Assembly: GCF_021730305.1 (NCBI RefSeq)
Contig: NZ_CP032674.1
Location: 372,001 to 436,000 of the forward strand
From: Xanthobacter sp. YC-JY1
GTDB taxonomy: Bacteria; Pseudomonadota; Alphaproteobacteria; Rhizobiales; Xanthobacteraceae
DNA: 64,000 nt
Reading direction: 5' to 3'
Position numbers and translations under genes: made by a program
Shown: one piece after another, positions 11,840 to 21,584 of the stretch
Position numbering within the stretch: position 1 is the stretch's first letter
Layout: each line of letters opens with the position of its first letter
Notes under the pieces: model-generated
Databases searched by the model: none
Told to the model about the DNA's origin: nothing
The model's input: the letters and a program-made list of their open reading frames with translations, nothing else

Positions 11840-12484
11840 ATGACGAGCCATCTGGCCGAATACCTCACACTTATGGCGGTGTTCGCCGTCGCGGCGATCG
11901 CGCCGGGGCCGGACTTCGCCATGGTGGTGCGCCAGAGCGTGGTGTTCGGCCGGCGCGCCGGCCTCTTCACCAGCCTCGGCATCGGTTTCGCGATCCTTCT
12001 CCACGCCAGCTACACGCTGGCCGGTCTCGGATTCCTCGTCGCCCACTCCCTCGTTGCCTTCTCGGTGTTGAAGTGGGTGGGCTGCGCCTATCTCATCTAT
12101 GTGGGCGTGAAGACGTGGGCCGCGCCTGCGCCCGCAATGGACGGCGAGGCCGCGCCCGCGCCCGCCGGTGTCATGACCGACCGGCGCGCCTTCGCTCTGG
12201 GGTTTCTCACCAATGCGCTGAACCCCAAGGCGATGCTGTTCTTCCTATCCCTGTTCTCGACGCTGGTGAGCACCGAGACGCCCTTGGTGGTGCAGGGCTT
12301 CTACGGGCTGTCCATGGGCGTGCTGCTGGTGTGCTGGTTCGCCCTCGTCACCATGTTCTTCACCGGCCGAGCGGTGCGCGACGGGCTCGTCCGCTTCGGC
12401 CGCTGGTTCAATCGCGTCACCGGCGCACTCCTGATCTGCCTCGGTATCCGCCTCGCCTTGCAAAGGGCCGTTGCCGCGCCCTGA
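11840..12484 (+). CDS. LysE/RhtB-family amino acid exporter
   Basis: A 214-residue inner-membrane protein of the LysE/RhtB family, which exports amino acids or related small molecules. It begins with the family-typical helix and loop containing [15 protein letters not shown] (residues 18-32). It has about six hydrophobic segments, and the conserved [12 protein letters not shown] lies near residue 131. A region of Ala/Pro repeats lies around residues 94-110. It sits ten bases after the preceding frame and 34 bases before lpdA, inside the 2-oxoglutarate dehydrogenase run. The substrate cannot be read from sequence. Confidence 0.88.
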   Translation: MTSHLAEYLTLMAVFAVAAIAPGPDFAMVVRQSVVFGRRAGLFTSLGIGFAILLHASYTLAGLGFLVAHSLVAFSVLKWVGCAYLIYVGVKTWAAPAPAMDGEAAPAPAGVMTDRRAFALGFLTNALNPKAMLFFLSLFSTLVSTETPLVVQGFYGLSMGVLLVCWFALVTMFFTGRAVRDGLVRFGRWFNRVTGALLICLGIRLALQRAVAAP

Positions 12485-12518
12485 CGCGCTCCGGCCCCTT
12501 ACCTTGAAGGAACTCCGC

Positions 12519-13922
12519 ATGTCCTACGATCTCACCATCATCGGCACCGGCCCCGGCGGCTATGTGTGCGCCATCCGCGCGGCCCAGCTCGGCCTCAAGG
12601 TCGCGGTGGTGGAGAAGCGCGGCACCCATGGTGGCACCTGCCTGAACGTGGGCTGCATCCCCTCCAAGGCGCTCCTTTATGCCTCCGAGCTGTTCGAGGA
12701 AGCCGGCCACAAGTTCGGCGAGATGGGCATCGGCGTCCCCGCCCCCAAGCTCGACCTGCCCGCCATGCTGGCCTTCAAGGACCGCGGCGTGGACGGCAAC
12801 GTGAAGGGCGTCGAGTTCCTGCTGAAGAAGAACAAGGTCGACGTCTACATGGGCGCCGGCAAGATCCTCGGCACCGGCAAGGTGGAAGTCACCCTCAATG
12901 CCGACGGCAAGGTCGAGGTGCTCGAGACGAAGAACATCGTCATCGCCACCGGCTCGGACGTCGCCCCGCTGCCGGGCGTGACCATCGACGAGGAGCGCAT
13001 CGTCTCCTCCACCGGCGCGCTGAAGCTGCCGAAGGTTCCGGGCAAGCTGGTGGTGGTCGGCGCGGGCGTCATCGGCCTCGAGCTCGGCTCGGTGTGGCGG
13101 CGTCTGGGCGCGCAGGTGACGGTGGTGGAATTCCTCGACCGCATCCTGCCCGGCATGGATTCGGACGTGGCCAAGTCGTTCCAGCGCATCCTCGACAAGC
13201 AGGGCTTCGCCTTCAAACTCGGCACCAAGGTCACTGGCGTGGACACCAAGGGCAAGACCCTCAAGGTCACGGTGGAGCCCGCCGCGGGCGGCGCCGCCGA
13301 GGTGCTGGAGGCCGACGTGGTGCTGGTGGCCATCGGCCGCATTCCCTACACCGCCGGCCTTGGGCTGGAGGAGGCGGGCGTCGCCAAGGATGCGCGCGGC
13401 CGGGTCGTCACCGACCACCACTTCGCCACCAACGTGCCCGGCATCTATGCCATCGGCGACGTGATCGTCGGCCCCATGCTCGCCCACAAGGCCGAGGACG
13501 AGGGCGTGGCGCTGGCGGAGCAGCTGGCCGGCAAGGCGGGCCACGTGAACTATGACGTGATCCCCGGCGTGGTCTACACCTTCCCGGAGGTCGCCTCCGT
13601 CGGCAAGACCGAGGACGAGCTGAAGGCCGCGGGCGTCGCCTACAAGGTCGGCAAGTTCCCCTTCACCGCCAACGGCCGCACCAAGGTGAACAACACCACC
13701 GACGGCTTCGTGAAGATCATCGCCGACGCCGCCACCGACAAGGTGCTGGGCGCCCACATCATCGGCCCCGAGGCCGGCGAGATGATCCACGAATGCGCGG
13801 TGCTGATGGAGTTCGGCGGCTCGTCGGAAGACCTCGCCCGCACCTGCCACGCCCACCCCACCCGCTCGGAAGCGGTGAAGGAGGCGGCCATGGCCGTGGA
13901 GAAGCGCGCCATCCATATGTGA
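12519..13922 (+). CDS. lpdA: dihydrolipoamide dehydrogenase (E3)
   Basis: LpdA is the FAD enzyme that reoxidises the dihydrolipoyl arm of SucB with NAD. The 467-residue product from the ATG at 12519 starts [14 protein letters not shown], the FAD-binding fold. The redox disulfide is in [16 protein letters not shown] (about residues 37-52). A second nucleotide-binding motif, [13 protein letters not shown], lies near residue 180, and the active-site His-Glu region is [13 protein letters not shown] at the C-terminus. A GAAGGA ribosome binding site lies eight bases upstream. It is the last gene of the TCA block and is followed by a terminator. Confidence 0.97.
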   Translation: MSYDLTIIGTGPGGYVCAIRAAQLGLKVAVVEKRGTHGGTCLNVGCIPSKALLYASELFEEAGHKFGEMGIGVPAPKLDLPAMLAFKDRGVDGNVKGVEFLLKKNKVDVYMGAGKILGTGKVEVTLNADGKVEVLETKNIVIATGSDVAPLPGVTIDEERIVSSTGALKLPKVPGKLVVVGAGVIGLELGSVWRRLGAQVTVVEFLDRILPGMDSDVAKSFQRILDKQGFAFKLGTKVTGVDTKGKTLKVTVEPAAGGAAEVLEADVVLVAIGRIPYTAGLGLEEAGVAKDARGRVVTDHHFATNVPGIYAIGDVIVGPMLAHKAEDEGVALAEQLAGKAGHVNYDVIPGVVYTFPEVASVGKTEDELKAAGVAYKVGKFPFTANGRTKVNNTTDGFVKIIADAATDKVLGAHIIGPEAGEMIHECAVLMEFGGSSEDLARTCHAHPTRSEAVKEAAMAVEKRAIHM

Positions 13923-13962
13923 GGGCGCGGCGCCCGGGCGCTGCCAATGGTTTGAGCGTGAG

Positions 13963-13990
13963 CGGCCGGCGGGCATCCCGCCGGCCGTTT
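13963..13990 (+). terminator. intrinsic terminator of the TCA block
   Basis: An 11-bp GC stem (13963-13973 with 13977-13987, three-base loop) is followed by TTTGCGTTT. It lies 40 bases after the lpdA stop on the plus strand. Confidence 0.75.
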
Positions 13991-14003
13991 GCGTTTCGCG
14001 CAT

Positions 14004-14030
14004 AAAAAAGCCCCGGCCCGAGGGCCGGGG
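14004..14030 (-). terminator. intrinsic terminator of the small exported peptide gene
   Basis: Read on the minus strand, a 9-bp GC stem (14011-14019 with 14022-14030) is followed by a T6 run (A6 at 14004-14009 on the plus strand). It lies 49 bases after the stop of the 45-residue gene at 14079-14216 and supports transcription of that gene. Confidence 0.8.
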
Positions 14031-14078
14031 AACGGAGGTTCCGTCCGGGAGGAAGCCGAGGCGCGAGATGCGCCGAAA

Positions 14079-14216
14079 TCAGCCGCCCTTCTGGGTCACC
14101 GGATTGCTGGCGGTGGTGGTGGTGTCGCCGATGGAGGCGTTGGTCATGCCCGGGCATGCGAGCGCCGGGCCGGCGAGGATGCTCAGGGCGCACACGACGA
14201 AAGCGATCCGCTTCAT
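14079..14216 (-). CDS. 45-residue exported peptide
   Basis: A short minus-strand gene: an ATG at 14216 preceded by a strong AGGAGAGGAAG ribosome binding site, 45 codons, and TGA at 14079-14081. The product begins with a typical signal peptide (MKRIAFVVCALSILAG followed by PALA) and a cysteine at residue 21, so cleavage would be at ALA or at a weak lipobox. The mature part is only about 25 residues, with a TTTT run and a QKGG tail. A perfect intrinsic terminator follows. I do not recognise the family. Complete expression signals make it a real gene despite its size. Confidence 0.75.
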   Translation of the reverse strand: MKRIAFVVCALSILAGPALACPGMTNASIGDTTTTASNPVTQKGG

Positions 14217-14354
14217 CTTCCTCTCCTGCCTGTCACGGGGTTGGACCCGATGATTAGGCCAGAGAAGGGCGCGGCGGGAAAGCCCTCCGCCCGTACCGCG
14301 CGATCACGAACCCGCGCGGCTTGGCCATAGCGCAGACCGTGCGGGGATGGTTTC

Positions 14355-14894
14355 TCAGCGCGCGGGCGCGTCCGGCTGGGCGAGGATGAGCGCCCAATAG
14401 ACCTTGTACTTGGAATTGGGGGCATTGGCCGTGGCGATGCCCATGCGGGTCACCCCCGGCTCCAGCATGTTCTTGTTGTGCGAGGGGGAATCGCGCCAGC
14501 CGGAGAAGGCCTCGGCGAGGGTGTGGTAGCCGGCGCCCACATTCTCCACCGCGCGCTTCGCATCATAGCCCGAGGCCTTGATGCGGGTGATGAAATTGCG
14601 CCCGCCCACCTCGTGGGAGAGGTTGTCCGCCTTGGCCATGGCATTGGCCTGGTCCTGGGCGAGGCGGCTCAGCGTGTCGTCGATGGTCACCGCGGGCAGG
14701 CCGCGCGCGGTGCGGTAGTCGGAGAGGAGCGAGGCCGCGGCGGCGGCGTCCACCGGCTTACCGGTCTTGGCGAGGTTGATGTAGAAGGCCGGCTGGGTGT
14801 CGATCTGCTCGGTGGTGGCACAGCCGGCGATGGCGGCGAGAAGCGCAAGGCCGGCACCGGCGAGGAGGGAGCGGCGGAGGATCTGTTCGCGCAT
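14355..14894 (-). CDS. CAP-domain lipoprotein
   Basis: A 179-residue secreted protein of the CAP/SCP superfamily. The N-terminus is a lipoprotein signal with lipobox IAGC (cysteine near residue 25). The CAP fold follows, with SHEVGGRNF (metal-site-type histidine), ENVGAGYHT and SPSHNKNML, which together form the family cavity. Bacterial CAP lipoproteins are usually cell-envelope proteins of unclear activity. It is read in the same direction as the 45-residue exported peptide 138 bases downstream. Confidence 0.85.
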   Translation of the reverse strand: MREQILRRSLLAGAGLALLAAIAGCATTEQIDTQPAFYINLAKTGKPVDAAAAASLLSDYRTARGLPAVTIDDTLSRLAQDQANAMAKADNLSHEVGGRNFITRIKASGYDAKRAVENVGAGYHTLAEAFSGWRDSPSHNKNMLEPGVTRMGIATANAPNSKYKVYWALILAQPDAPAR

Positions 14895-15014
14895 GTCTCG
14901 GCTTCCGGCTGGCCTTTTCGGGCGGGCTTTCGGGGGCGGCCCCCGGCGGTCCCCCTGTCTTGTGCGCCGGGAGGGTTGAGGAAGCGTTAGCGCGCCCCGC
15001 CCTCCCGCACCGGC

Positions 15015-17651
15015 CTATTGCAGAGGATCAGGGGGCGCCGGCGGCGGGGGCACCATGTCGCGGGGGGCGCGGGCGAGGGCGGCCCAGGGCTGGGCCACCA
15101 TGCCCACATGCGCCTTGCGGAAGCGCGAGAGCACCTGGAAGTGCAGGTCGCTCTTCACGGTCAGCGCATAGTCCACGTTGGCCACCACGCAGCGCAGCTC
15201 GAACACGATGCCCGCATCGGCGAACTTCATCAGGAACACCCGCGGCGGCGGCGTCTGGAGCACCTGCGGATGGTCGCAGGCGCAGCCGACGAGGATGTCG
15301 CGCACCTCCTCCGGGTCGCTGTCATAGGAGACGGTGACGGCGACGATGATGCGGCCGGTGGTGTTGGAGTGCGTCCAGTTCTTCACCATGCCGGTGATGA
15401 GGTCGGCATTGGGGACGATCACCGTGGCGCGCTCGAAGGTCTCGATCTCGGTGGAGCGCACCGAGATGCGCCGCACGTAGCCTTCCTCGCCCTTCACGTT
15501 GATGGTGTCGCCCACCCGGATCGGCCGCTCGGCGAGCAGGATCAGGCCCGAGACGAAGTTCGAAACGATCGACTGCAGGCCGAAACCGATACCGACCGAG
15601 AGGGCACCGGCGACCAGCGCGATGTTCTCGAGGTTCAGCCCCAACTGGCCCATGGCCACCATGACGGCGACGATGGTGCCCACATAGCCGACGATGGTGG
15701 CGATGGAGGATTGCAGCGAGGGCTCGAGCCCGGTGCGGGGCAGCAGCGCGCTCGACACCCATTTCTGCAGCCCGCGCGCCGCCGCGAGGCTGACGAGCAG
15801 CAGCAGCACGGCATAGACCACGCTCCACAACGTGATCGTGGCGTTGCCGATCCGCACGCCGAAGGACACGCGCTCCACCGTCTCCATCATGTCGGCGGTG
15901 GAGGTGCCCCAGCTGCCGACAATGAGGAACGCGGCGACCACGAACAGCTGCAGCTTGAGCAGGCCCGACGCCAGGACGCCGATCAGCTCCACCCGCTCCG
16001 GCTTCAGGCCGAGCATGCTGGAGATCATCCGCGCGCGATGGGTCTCGGCCGAAAGCCCCTCGCCGAAGAAGGCGTCGATGAGGGCATAGAGCAGATAGAG
16101 CACGCCAAGCACGGCGGCCGCGATGACCATGCGCGCGGCCACGAAGGCGGCGAAGCTGATGTAGCCGGCCACCAGCGCGCCGATGAGCGCGAACACCGCC
16201 ACCCACACGAACAGGCGGATGTAGCGCGGCGGCGCCTGCGAGGGGCCGGTGGCGGCGATGGCCGAGGGGTCGGTGGTTTCCTTTGCGGTATCCGCATTGG
16301 CCTCGGCGCGGGCGGCGCCCACGAGGAAGCGCGAGATGAAGCCGGCGATGAGCAGCGACATGATCGCGCTCGTCACCACCGTCAGCCCCACCGGCGCGAA
16401 CAGCACCCGGTGCAGGGCGTTGAGCGCGGCGGCGATGGCCAGCGTCCACACGGTGAAGGAGTAGTAGCGGAAGGCGAGGGCTGCGGCCGTGTCCGAGAGC
16501 TGCGGCAGGCGGCGCCACGGTTCGTTCGGAGCCAAGAAGGCGCGGCCCACGGCATTGCCGATGGCCTTGATGAAGATGGCGATGATGATGCCCTGCACCA
16601 GTTCCTCGGCGCGGGGCGGGATGATCTCGAAGGCGCCGATGAAGGCGATGGCCGCCATGGCCGCGGCGGGCGCGACGGTGGCGTTGAGGAACAGCACCTT
16701 CATCGCCTCGCGCGCGGAGCGCAGGCGGGTGAAGCTCTCGCCCTCGCCGGGCGGCGGGGTGCGCAGGCGCTTGCGCAGCAGGCGCCCGCCCGCCACCACC
16801 GCGCCCATGATGCCGAGGCCGCCGAGGAGGATGCCGATCACCGCCAGCGGCGACAGGCGCCGCACCGAATAGGCGCGCAGGTCGTTTCCGAAATAGCTCA
16901 GGGCGCGGAATTCGGAGGAGAGCGCGTTAAAGGCGTTGGTCCACAGGTCCGGGTCGATGATGGAATCCACCCGCTCGAACAGCTGCCCGGTGAACAAGGC
17001 GCGGCGGCGCGAGCTGATGCGGTCGGAAATCTGGTCGCCGCGCAGCACCAGCGCGCGGTTCTGCTTCAGCACGGCGCCGAGCTCGGCGGAGATCTTGGTG
17101 AGGCGCTCGCGGTCGGCGGCGATGGTGGGTTCTTCGGTGGCGCCCTCGGCGGGCTTGGGGCCGAGGCCGTTGAGCCGGCTCTCCGCGTCCGCGACGCGGG
17201 GGGCGATCTGGTCGGAGACGGCGGCAAGGTCCTTGCGGGCCGGGTCGAGGCGCTGGCGCAGTTCATCAAGGTCGCCGGGGCGCAGACCCTCCACCGCGAG
17301 GGCGGCGTCGATGGAATCGAGGGCGGAACGGGCCGCCTCCATCTTCTCCCGCGCGGCGACGATGGTCGGATCGGGCGGCAGCGGCGCGGGCTTGGCCACC
17401 GGCTGCGTCGGCGTGGCATCGCCGGCAGCGGGGGCGCCGGCAGGTGCGGCCGCCGGCGCGGCGGGGGGCGAGGCTGCGGCATTGGGCGTGGCGGCGGCGG
17501 GCGCAGCCTGTCCGTGGCCCTGTGTCTGGCCCTGTCCCTGCTGTTGTCCCTGCGCCGGCGGGCTGGCGGCCTGCTGGGCGCCGGCCTGGGCCAGGGGGAA
17601 AACCGACAGGGCGAGCGCGACCAGAAAGGCCGCGGACGTCTTCACCTTCAT
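15015..17651 (-). CDS. large MscS-family mechanosensitive channel (DUF3772 type)
   Basis: An 878-residue inner-membrane protein. In order it has: a signal peptide (MKVKTSAAFLVALALSVFP); a Gln/Ala/Pro-rich low-complexity stretch (about 30-85); a periplasmic helical domain (about 90-260); roughly eleven hydrophobic segments; and an MscS pore and beta domain, with the pore helix at GALSVGIGFGLQSIVSNFVSG and then RPIRVGDTINVKG. A short Pro-rich C-terminal tail ends it. It releases solutes when membrane tension rises. The start at 17651 has a GGAGG ribosome binding site; an upstream in-frame extension of 25 codons would precede the signal peptide and is rejected. Confidence 0.9.
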   Translation of the reverse strand: MKVKTSAAFLVALALSVFPLAQAGAQQAASPPAQGQQQGQGQTQGHGQAAPAAATPNAAASPPAAPAAAPAGAPAAGDATPTQPVAKPAPLPPDPTIVAAREKMEAARSALDSIDAALAVEGLRPGDLDELRQRLDPARKDLAAVSDQIAPRVADAESRLNGLGPKPAEGATEEPTIAADRERLTKISAELGAVLKQNRALVLRGDQISDRISSRRRALFTGQLFERVDSIIDPDLWTNAFNALSSEFRALSYFGNDLRAYSVRRLSPLAVIGILLGGLGIMGAVVAGGRLLRKRLRTPPPGEGESFTRLRSAREAMKVLFLNATVAPAAAMAAIAFIGAFEIIPPRAEELVQGIIIAIFIKAIGNAVGRAFLAPNEPWRRLPQLSDTAAALAFRYYSFTVWTLAIAAALNALHRVLFAPVGLTVVTSAIMSLLIAGFISRFLVGAARAEANADTAKETTDPSAIAATGPSQAPPRYIRLFVWVAVFALIGALVAGYISFAAFVAARMVIAAAVLGVLYLLYALIDAFFGEGLSAETHRARMISSMLGLKPERVELIGVLASGLLKLQLFVVAAFLIVGSWGTSTADMMETVERVSFGVRIGNATITLWSVVYAVLLLLVSLAAARGLQKWVSSALLPRTGLEPSLQSSIATIVGYVGTIVAVMVAMGQLGLNLENIALVAGALSVGIGFGLQSIVSNFVSGLILLAERPIRVGDTINVKGEEGYVRRISVRSTEIETFERATVIVPNADLITGMVKNWTHSNTTGRIIVAVTVSYDSDPEEVRDILVGCACDHPQVLQTPPPRVFLMKFADAGIVFELRCVVANVDYALTVKSDLHFQVLSRFRKAHVGMVAQPWAALARAPRDMVPPPPAPPDPLQ

Positions 17652-17812
17652 ATTGAACCTCCGCGGCGGCGTTCCTGTCGCCTGAAGGCGGCAGCCTCGT
17701 GGCGGATGGGGGATAAAGGCGGCCAAGTCGCCCCAAACCGCGACAAAACCGCTGGAAAGACCAGCGCCTTTGCCGCTATCTCGACATCCCCCGGTAGCGA
17801 AGGGCTTTCCTG

Positions 17813-18994
17813 ATGACCGCCGATGCTTCCGTCAAGCCCGAGCTTCGGGCAAATGTCCCCGATGCGCTGACCCTGGCGACCGAACTGATCCGGGCGCCGT
17901 CCGTCACCCCCGATTCGGGCGGCGCGCTGGAAATCGTCGCCCGCCGTCTGGAGGCCTTCGGATACCATGTCGAGCGCCTGACCTTCGACAGCGGCGGCAT
18001 CCCCATTCCCAACATCTACGCCCGCATCGGCACCGGCGCCCCCAACCTCTGCTTCGCCGGCCATGTGGACGTGGTGCCCGAGGGCGATCCTGCCCACTGG
18101 CTGCACGGCCCGTTCGCCGGCACCGTGGAGGACGGCAAGCTCTTCGGCCGCGGCGCGGTGGACATGAAGGGCGCGGTGGCGGCCTTCCTCGCCGCTGCAC
18201 TGGCCCATGGGCGGCCGGAGACGGGAAGCCTCTCCTTCCTCATCACCGGCGACGAGGAAGGCCCGGCCCTCGATGGCACCGTGAAGGTGGTGGAGTGGCT
18301 GAAGGAGAAGGGCGAGGTCATCGACCACTGCGTCCTCGGCGAGCCCACCAACCCGCAGGCCATGGGCGATGCCTTCAAGGTGGGCCGGCGCGGCAGCCTC
18401 TCCGGCATCCTCACGGTGAAGGGCGTGCAGGGGCACGTGGCCTATCCGCACCTCGCCGACAATCCCATTCCCCGCCTGCTGAAGCTGGTGGGCGAGCTGA
18501 CGTCCGCCCCCCTCGACCATGGCTCGGACTTCTTCCCGCCGTCGAACCTGGAGGTGGTCTCCATCGATGTGGGCAATCCGGTGTTCAACCTGATCCCGGC
18601 CGAGGCCACTGCCCGCTTCAACGTGCGCTTCAACGACCTCTATTCGCTGGAGACGCTGAAGTCCGAGATCATCCGCCGGATCGACGGCGCCGGCCTCACT
18701 TATGATCTCGAATTCCAGCCTGGGGCCAGCCAGAGCTTCCTCACCGCGCCCGGCCCCTTCGTGGAGCTGGTGGCCGATGCGGTGGAGGCGGAAACCGGTC
18801 GGCGGCCGGAGGCCTCCACCTCGGGCGGCACCTCGGACGCGCGCTTCATCAAGGACATCTGCCCGGTGGTGGAATTCGGCCTCGTCGGCCAGACCATGCA
18901 CAAGGTGGACGAGGCGACGCCGGTCGCCGACCTCGAGGCGCTGACGCGCATCTATTCCCGCATCATCGCGCGCTATTTCGCCACCTTCGCCTGA
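17813..18994 (+). CDS. dapE: succinyl-diaminopimelate desuccinylase
   Basis: DapE hydrolyses N-succinyl-LL-diaminopimelate in lysine and cell-wall biosynthesis. The 393-residue protein has the M20 peptidase-like metal sites in order: [13 protein letters not shown] (about 80-92), [11 protein letters not shown] (about 114-124), [11 protein letters not shown] (about 147) and GEPTNPQ (about 181). The final ligand histidine is in GQTMHKVDE near the C-terminus. An insert dimerisation domain lies at about 195-310. The ATG at 17813 is 161 bases from the divergent channel gene. It is followed nine bases later by a hydrolase gene. Confidence 0.95.
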   Translation: MTADASVKPELRANVPDALTLATELIRAPSVTPDSGGALEIVARRLEAFGYHVERLTFDSGGIPIPNIYARIGTGAPNLCFAGHVDVVPEGDPAHWLHGPFAGTVEDGKLFGRGAVDMKGAVAAFLAAALAHGRPETGSLSFLITGDEEGPALDGTVKVVEWLKEKGEVIDHCVLGEPTNPQAMGDAFKVGRRGSLSGILTVKGVQGHVAYPHLADNPIPRLLKLVGELTSAPLDHGSDFFPPSNLEVVSIDVGNPVFNLIPAEATARFNVRFNDLYSLETLKSEIIRRIDGAGLTYDLEFQPGASQSFLTAPGPFVELVADAVEAETGRRPEASTSGGTSDARFIKDICPVVEFGLVGQTMHKVDEATPVADLEALTRIYSRIIARYFATFA

Positions 18995-19003
18995 GCTGAC
19001 GCC

Positions 19004-19774
19004 ATGACCGAGACCATCCCCGGCGAAACCGCCTCCACCCTCGACGTGGACGGCCGCGCCATCGCCATCCGCGCCATTCCCGGCGCGGCGCCCGGCCTGT
19101 TCTGGCTCGGCGGCTTCAAATCGGACATGACCGGCACCAAGGCCGAGCACCTCGCCCGCTGGGCGCAGGCGCGGGGGCAGGCCAATGTGCGGTTCGACTA
19201 TTCCGGCCATGGCGCATCCGGCGGGGCGTTCGAGGAGAGCACCATCTCGCGCTGGCTCGGTGAGGCGCTGGCGGTGTTCGACCACGCCACCTCCGGCGAA
19301 CAGGTGGTGATCGGCTCGTCCATGGGGGGCTGGATCGCGCTGCTGCTCGCCCGCGCCCTCGCGGCGCGGGGGGAGAAGCGGCTGAAGGGGCTGGTGCTGG
19401 TGGCGCCGGCGCCGGACTTCACCGAGGCCCTGATGTGGGACAAGTTCCCGCCCCCGGTGCGCGAGCTGATCGAGACCTCCGGCCGCTTCCTCAAGCCGAC
19501 GCTCTATGGCGAGGACCCCTATGTCATCACCCGCGAGCTGATCGAGGACGGGCGCCGCCATCTGCTGCTCGGCACGCCGTTCGCGGTGGGCTGCCCGGTG
19601 CGCATCCTGCAGGGCGCGCGGGACGAGGATGTGCCGTGGGAGCACGCCATGCGCCTCGTGAGCTGCCTCGCCGAGGACGATGTGGTGTTCTCCCTCATCA
19701 AGGACGGCGACCACCGCCTGTCCCGCCCGGAGGATCTGGAGCGGCTGACGGAGGCGGTGGAAGGGCTGGTGTGA
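19004..19774 (+). CDS. alpha/beta hydrolase
   Basis: A 256-residue cytoplasmic alpha/beta-hydrolase. The oxyanion region is LFWLGGFKSDMTGTKAEHL near residue 30, the nucleophile serine is in GSSMGGW near residue 107, the acid is probably in GARDEDVPW, and the catalytic histidine is in KDGDHRLSRPEDL near residue 237. The pattern resembles carboxylesterase/serine aminopeptidase types related to palmitoyl-protein thioesterase ABHD10. The substrate is unknown. It is nine bases after dapE and likely co-transcribed with it. Confidence 0.85.
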   Translation: MTETIPGETASTLDVDGRAIAIRAIPGAAPGLFWLGGFKSDMTGTKAEHLARWAQARGQANVRFDYSGHGASGGAFEESTISRWLGEALAVFDHATSGEQVVIGSSMGGWIALLLARALAARGEKRLKGLVLVAPAPDFTEALMWDKFPPPVRELIETSGRFLKPTLYGEDPYVITRELIEDGRRHLLLGTPFAVGCPVRILQGARDEDVPWEHAMRLVSCLAEDDVVFSLIKDGDHRLSRPEDLERLTEAVEGLV

Positions 19775-19962
19775 GACCGTTCCCCGGACAAGCGACGGCG
19801 CATCCGGAGCGCTGATCCGGGGGCCCGCGCAAGGCTCCCGCGCAGCGGGCAGCCTGAGGGCTGTAGGGTTCGGAAGCGCCTTCGGCGAACTCTTGCGCTG
19901 GGCCCCGGCTCGCATTCCGCTGTGGCTGCATGCGTCCGGGGCGCGAGGGGCGCGCCCGCCCC

Positions 19963-21288
19963 TCAGCGACGCATCTGCTGGAGCAGCGCGAGGTCGGGAT
20001 AGCCGTCCGGCAGTAGGCCGGCGCGGACTTGGAAGTCCTGGATGGCGACGCGGCTCTTCTGGCCGAGGATGCCGTCCACGTTGCCGATGTCGTAGCCCAT
20101 CTGGGCGAGTCGACCCTGGATTTCCTGCCGCTCGGCCTTGGAGAGGCCGCGCTCTTCCTTCGGCCAGGACTGGACGAAGGCACCGCCGCCACGCAGCCGG
20201 TCGGCGAGGTGGCCGATGGCGAGGGCGTAGGCGTCGGCCGGGTTGTACTTCAGGATGGCGTCGAAATTCTTCATCATCAGGAAGGCGGGGCCGTTGGCGC
20301 CGCCCGGCAGCAGCAGATAGGCGGTGTCCGTGGGGCGCGGGAAGGCGACGCCATTGGCCCGGCGCACGCCGAGCGCGTTCCATTCCCCCAGCGTCTTCTT
20401 GGTGCTGCGGCTGGCGAGGCGGTAGTCGAAGCCCTGCGGCAGCGCCACCTCATAGCCCCACGCCTTGCCGAACTCCCAGCCATCGAGCTTCAGGTTGTTG
20501 GCGGTGGAGGCGATGATGTCGGGGATGGAATCCACCACGTTGCGCTTGCCATCGCCGTCGAAGTCCACGGCGAAGCGCTGGAACGAGGTGGGCATGAACT
20601 GGGTGGGGCCGAACGCGCCCGCCCACGACCCCTTCAGGTGGTCATAGGGCACGTCGCCCTTTTCCAGGATCTGGAGGGTGGCGATGAACTCGTCGCGGAA
20701 ATAGTCCTGCCGCCGCCCGATGCAGGCGAGGGTGGCCGTGGATTCCAGCACGTTGCGCGAGCCGATGCCGTTCGGGTCGCCATAGGTGGATTCGATGCCC
20801 CAGATGGCGGTCACGGCGTAGCGGTCGACCCCGTAGGCCTTCTCCGCGCGGTCGAAGATGGGCTTGTAGCGCTCCAGCACCTCCCGGCCCTTCTTCACCC
20901 GCCACTCGGTGACGAGCATGTTCACATAGGCACCGATGGGCTTGGAAAATTCCGGCTGGCTGTCCATGAAGTCCATGATCTTCATCTGCGGTTGCAGCGA
21001 AGCCGTGTACCTGTCGAACGTGCGCCTTGAGACGCCCTTGGCCTGCGCCAGCGGCCACAGATTGGCGATGCACTGGGGAAAGTTCGCCTCGGCCTGGGCG
21101 AGGGCCTGCGGCGTCATCAGCGGATGGCCGGCGCCGGCCGGAGGGGTCTGCTGGGCCGGCGGGAAGCCGAAGATGGAGCCGGTGGTCTGGGCCTGTCCGG
21201 CGGCGGGGCTGACGAGGCCGGCGAACAGCGCGAGCGTCACGGCCACGCCGCTTCCGAATGTGGTCCTTTCGCGCGTCGTCGATGCCAT
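19963..21288 (-). CDS. lytic murein transglycosylase, MltB type with peptidoglycan-binding domain
   Basis: A 441-residue periplasmic enzyme that cleaves peptidoglycan glycan strands to form anhydro-muropeptides. The N-terminus has a signal peptide (residues about 10-32) and a Pro/Gln-rich linker. The catalytic SLT_2 domain (about 65-360) contains AIWGIESTYGDPNG with the catalytic glutamate, and GAFGPTQFMPTSF. The C-terminal peptidoglycan-binding domain (about 375-440) has QGRLAQMGYDIGNVDGILG. Convergent with the hydrolase gene and divergent from galU. Confidence 0.93.
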   Translation of the reverse strand: MASTTRERTTFGSGVAVTLALFAGLVSPAAGQAQTTGSIFGFPPAQQTPPAGAGHPLMTPQALAQAEANFPQCIANLWPLAQAKGVSRRTFDRYTASLQPQMKIMDFMDSQPEFSKPIGAYVNMLVTEWRVKKGREVLERYKPIFDRAEKAYGVDRYAVTAIWGIESTYGDPNGIGSRNVLESTATLACIGRRQDYFRDEFIATLQILEKGDVPYDHLKGSWAGAFGPTQFMPTSFQRFAVDFDGDGKRNVVDSIPDIIASTANNLKLDGWEFGKAWGYEVALPQGFDYRLASRSTKKTLGEWNALGVRRANGVAFPRPTDTAYLLLPGGANGPAFLMMKNFDAILKYNPADAYALAIGHLADRLRGGGAFVQSWPKEERGLSKAERQEIQGRLAQMGYDIGNVDGILGQKSRVAIQDFQVRAGLLPDGYPDLALLQQMRR

Positions 21289-21584
21289 CTTGAAAGCCTT
21301 CCCTTTCCGGCCTGCCGCGAGGGCGCCGGGATGATCGTCTGAGGCTCCTACTGGGCGGCAATATGGTTGCGTCGCGGTTAATGGATGGCAAGTTTCAACG
21401 GCCGGTATGCCGTTGGGGCGGCATTAACCGAAGTTGGGGAACACGGCCGCGATCTCTGCCGTTGCCACTCGGCTGCCATAGGGGCAGGAAAGGTTTCTAG
21501 GCGGCGGCGTGCCGCGAAGGGCGCCGTCCGCGCCAAGCTGTGCTAGACGACGGGCGTGGGTATTCAGGAGGGGCATTACTCAAG
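21289..21584. other. divergent intergenic region between transglycosylase and galU
   Basis: No gene is visible in these 296 bases. The central part (about 21355-21435) is locally AT-richer and should hold the two opposed promoters, but I cannot fix hexamers with confidence. Confidence 0.35.

Noticed and set aside
11559-11843. ATG-initiated frame between sucB and the LysE-type gene
   Set aside because: The product is Ser/Trp/Arg/Pro-rich and not protein-like, while the adjacent frame encodes two clear membrane helices.
18182-18414. Possible extra gene within dapE on the opposite strand
   Set aside because: No start signal, and it lies wholly inside a gene with all its metal-ligand motifs intact.
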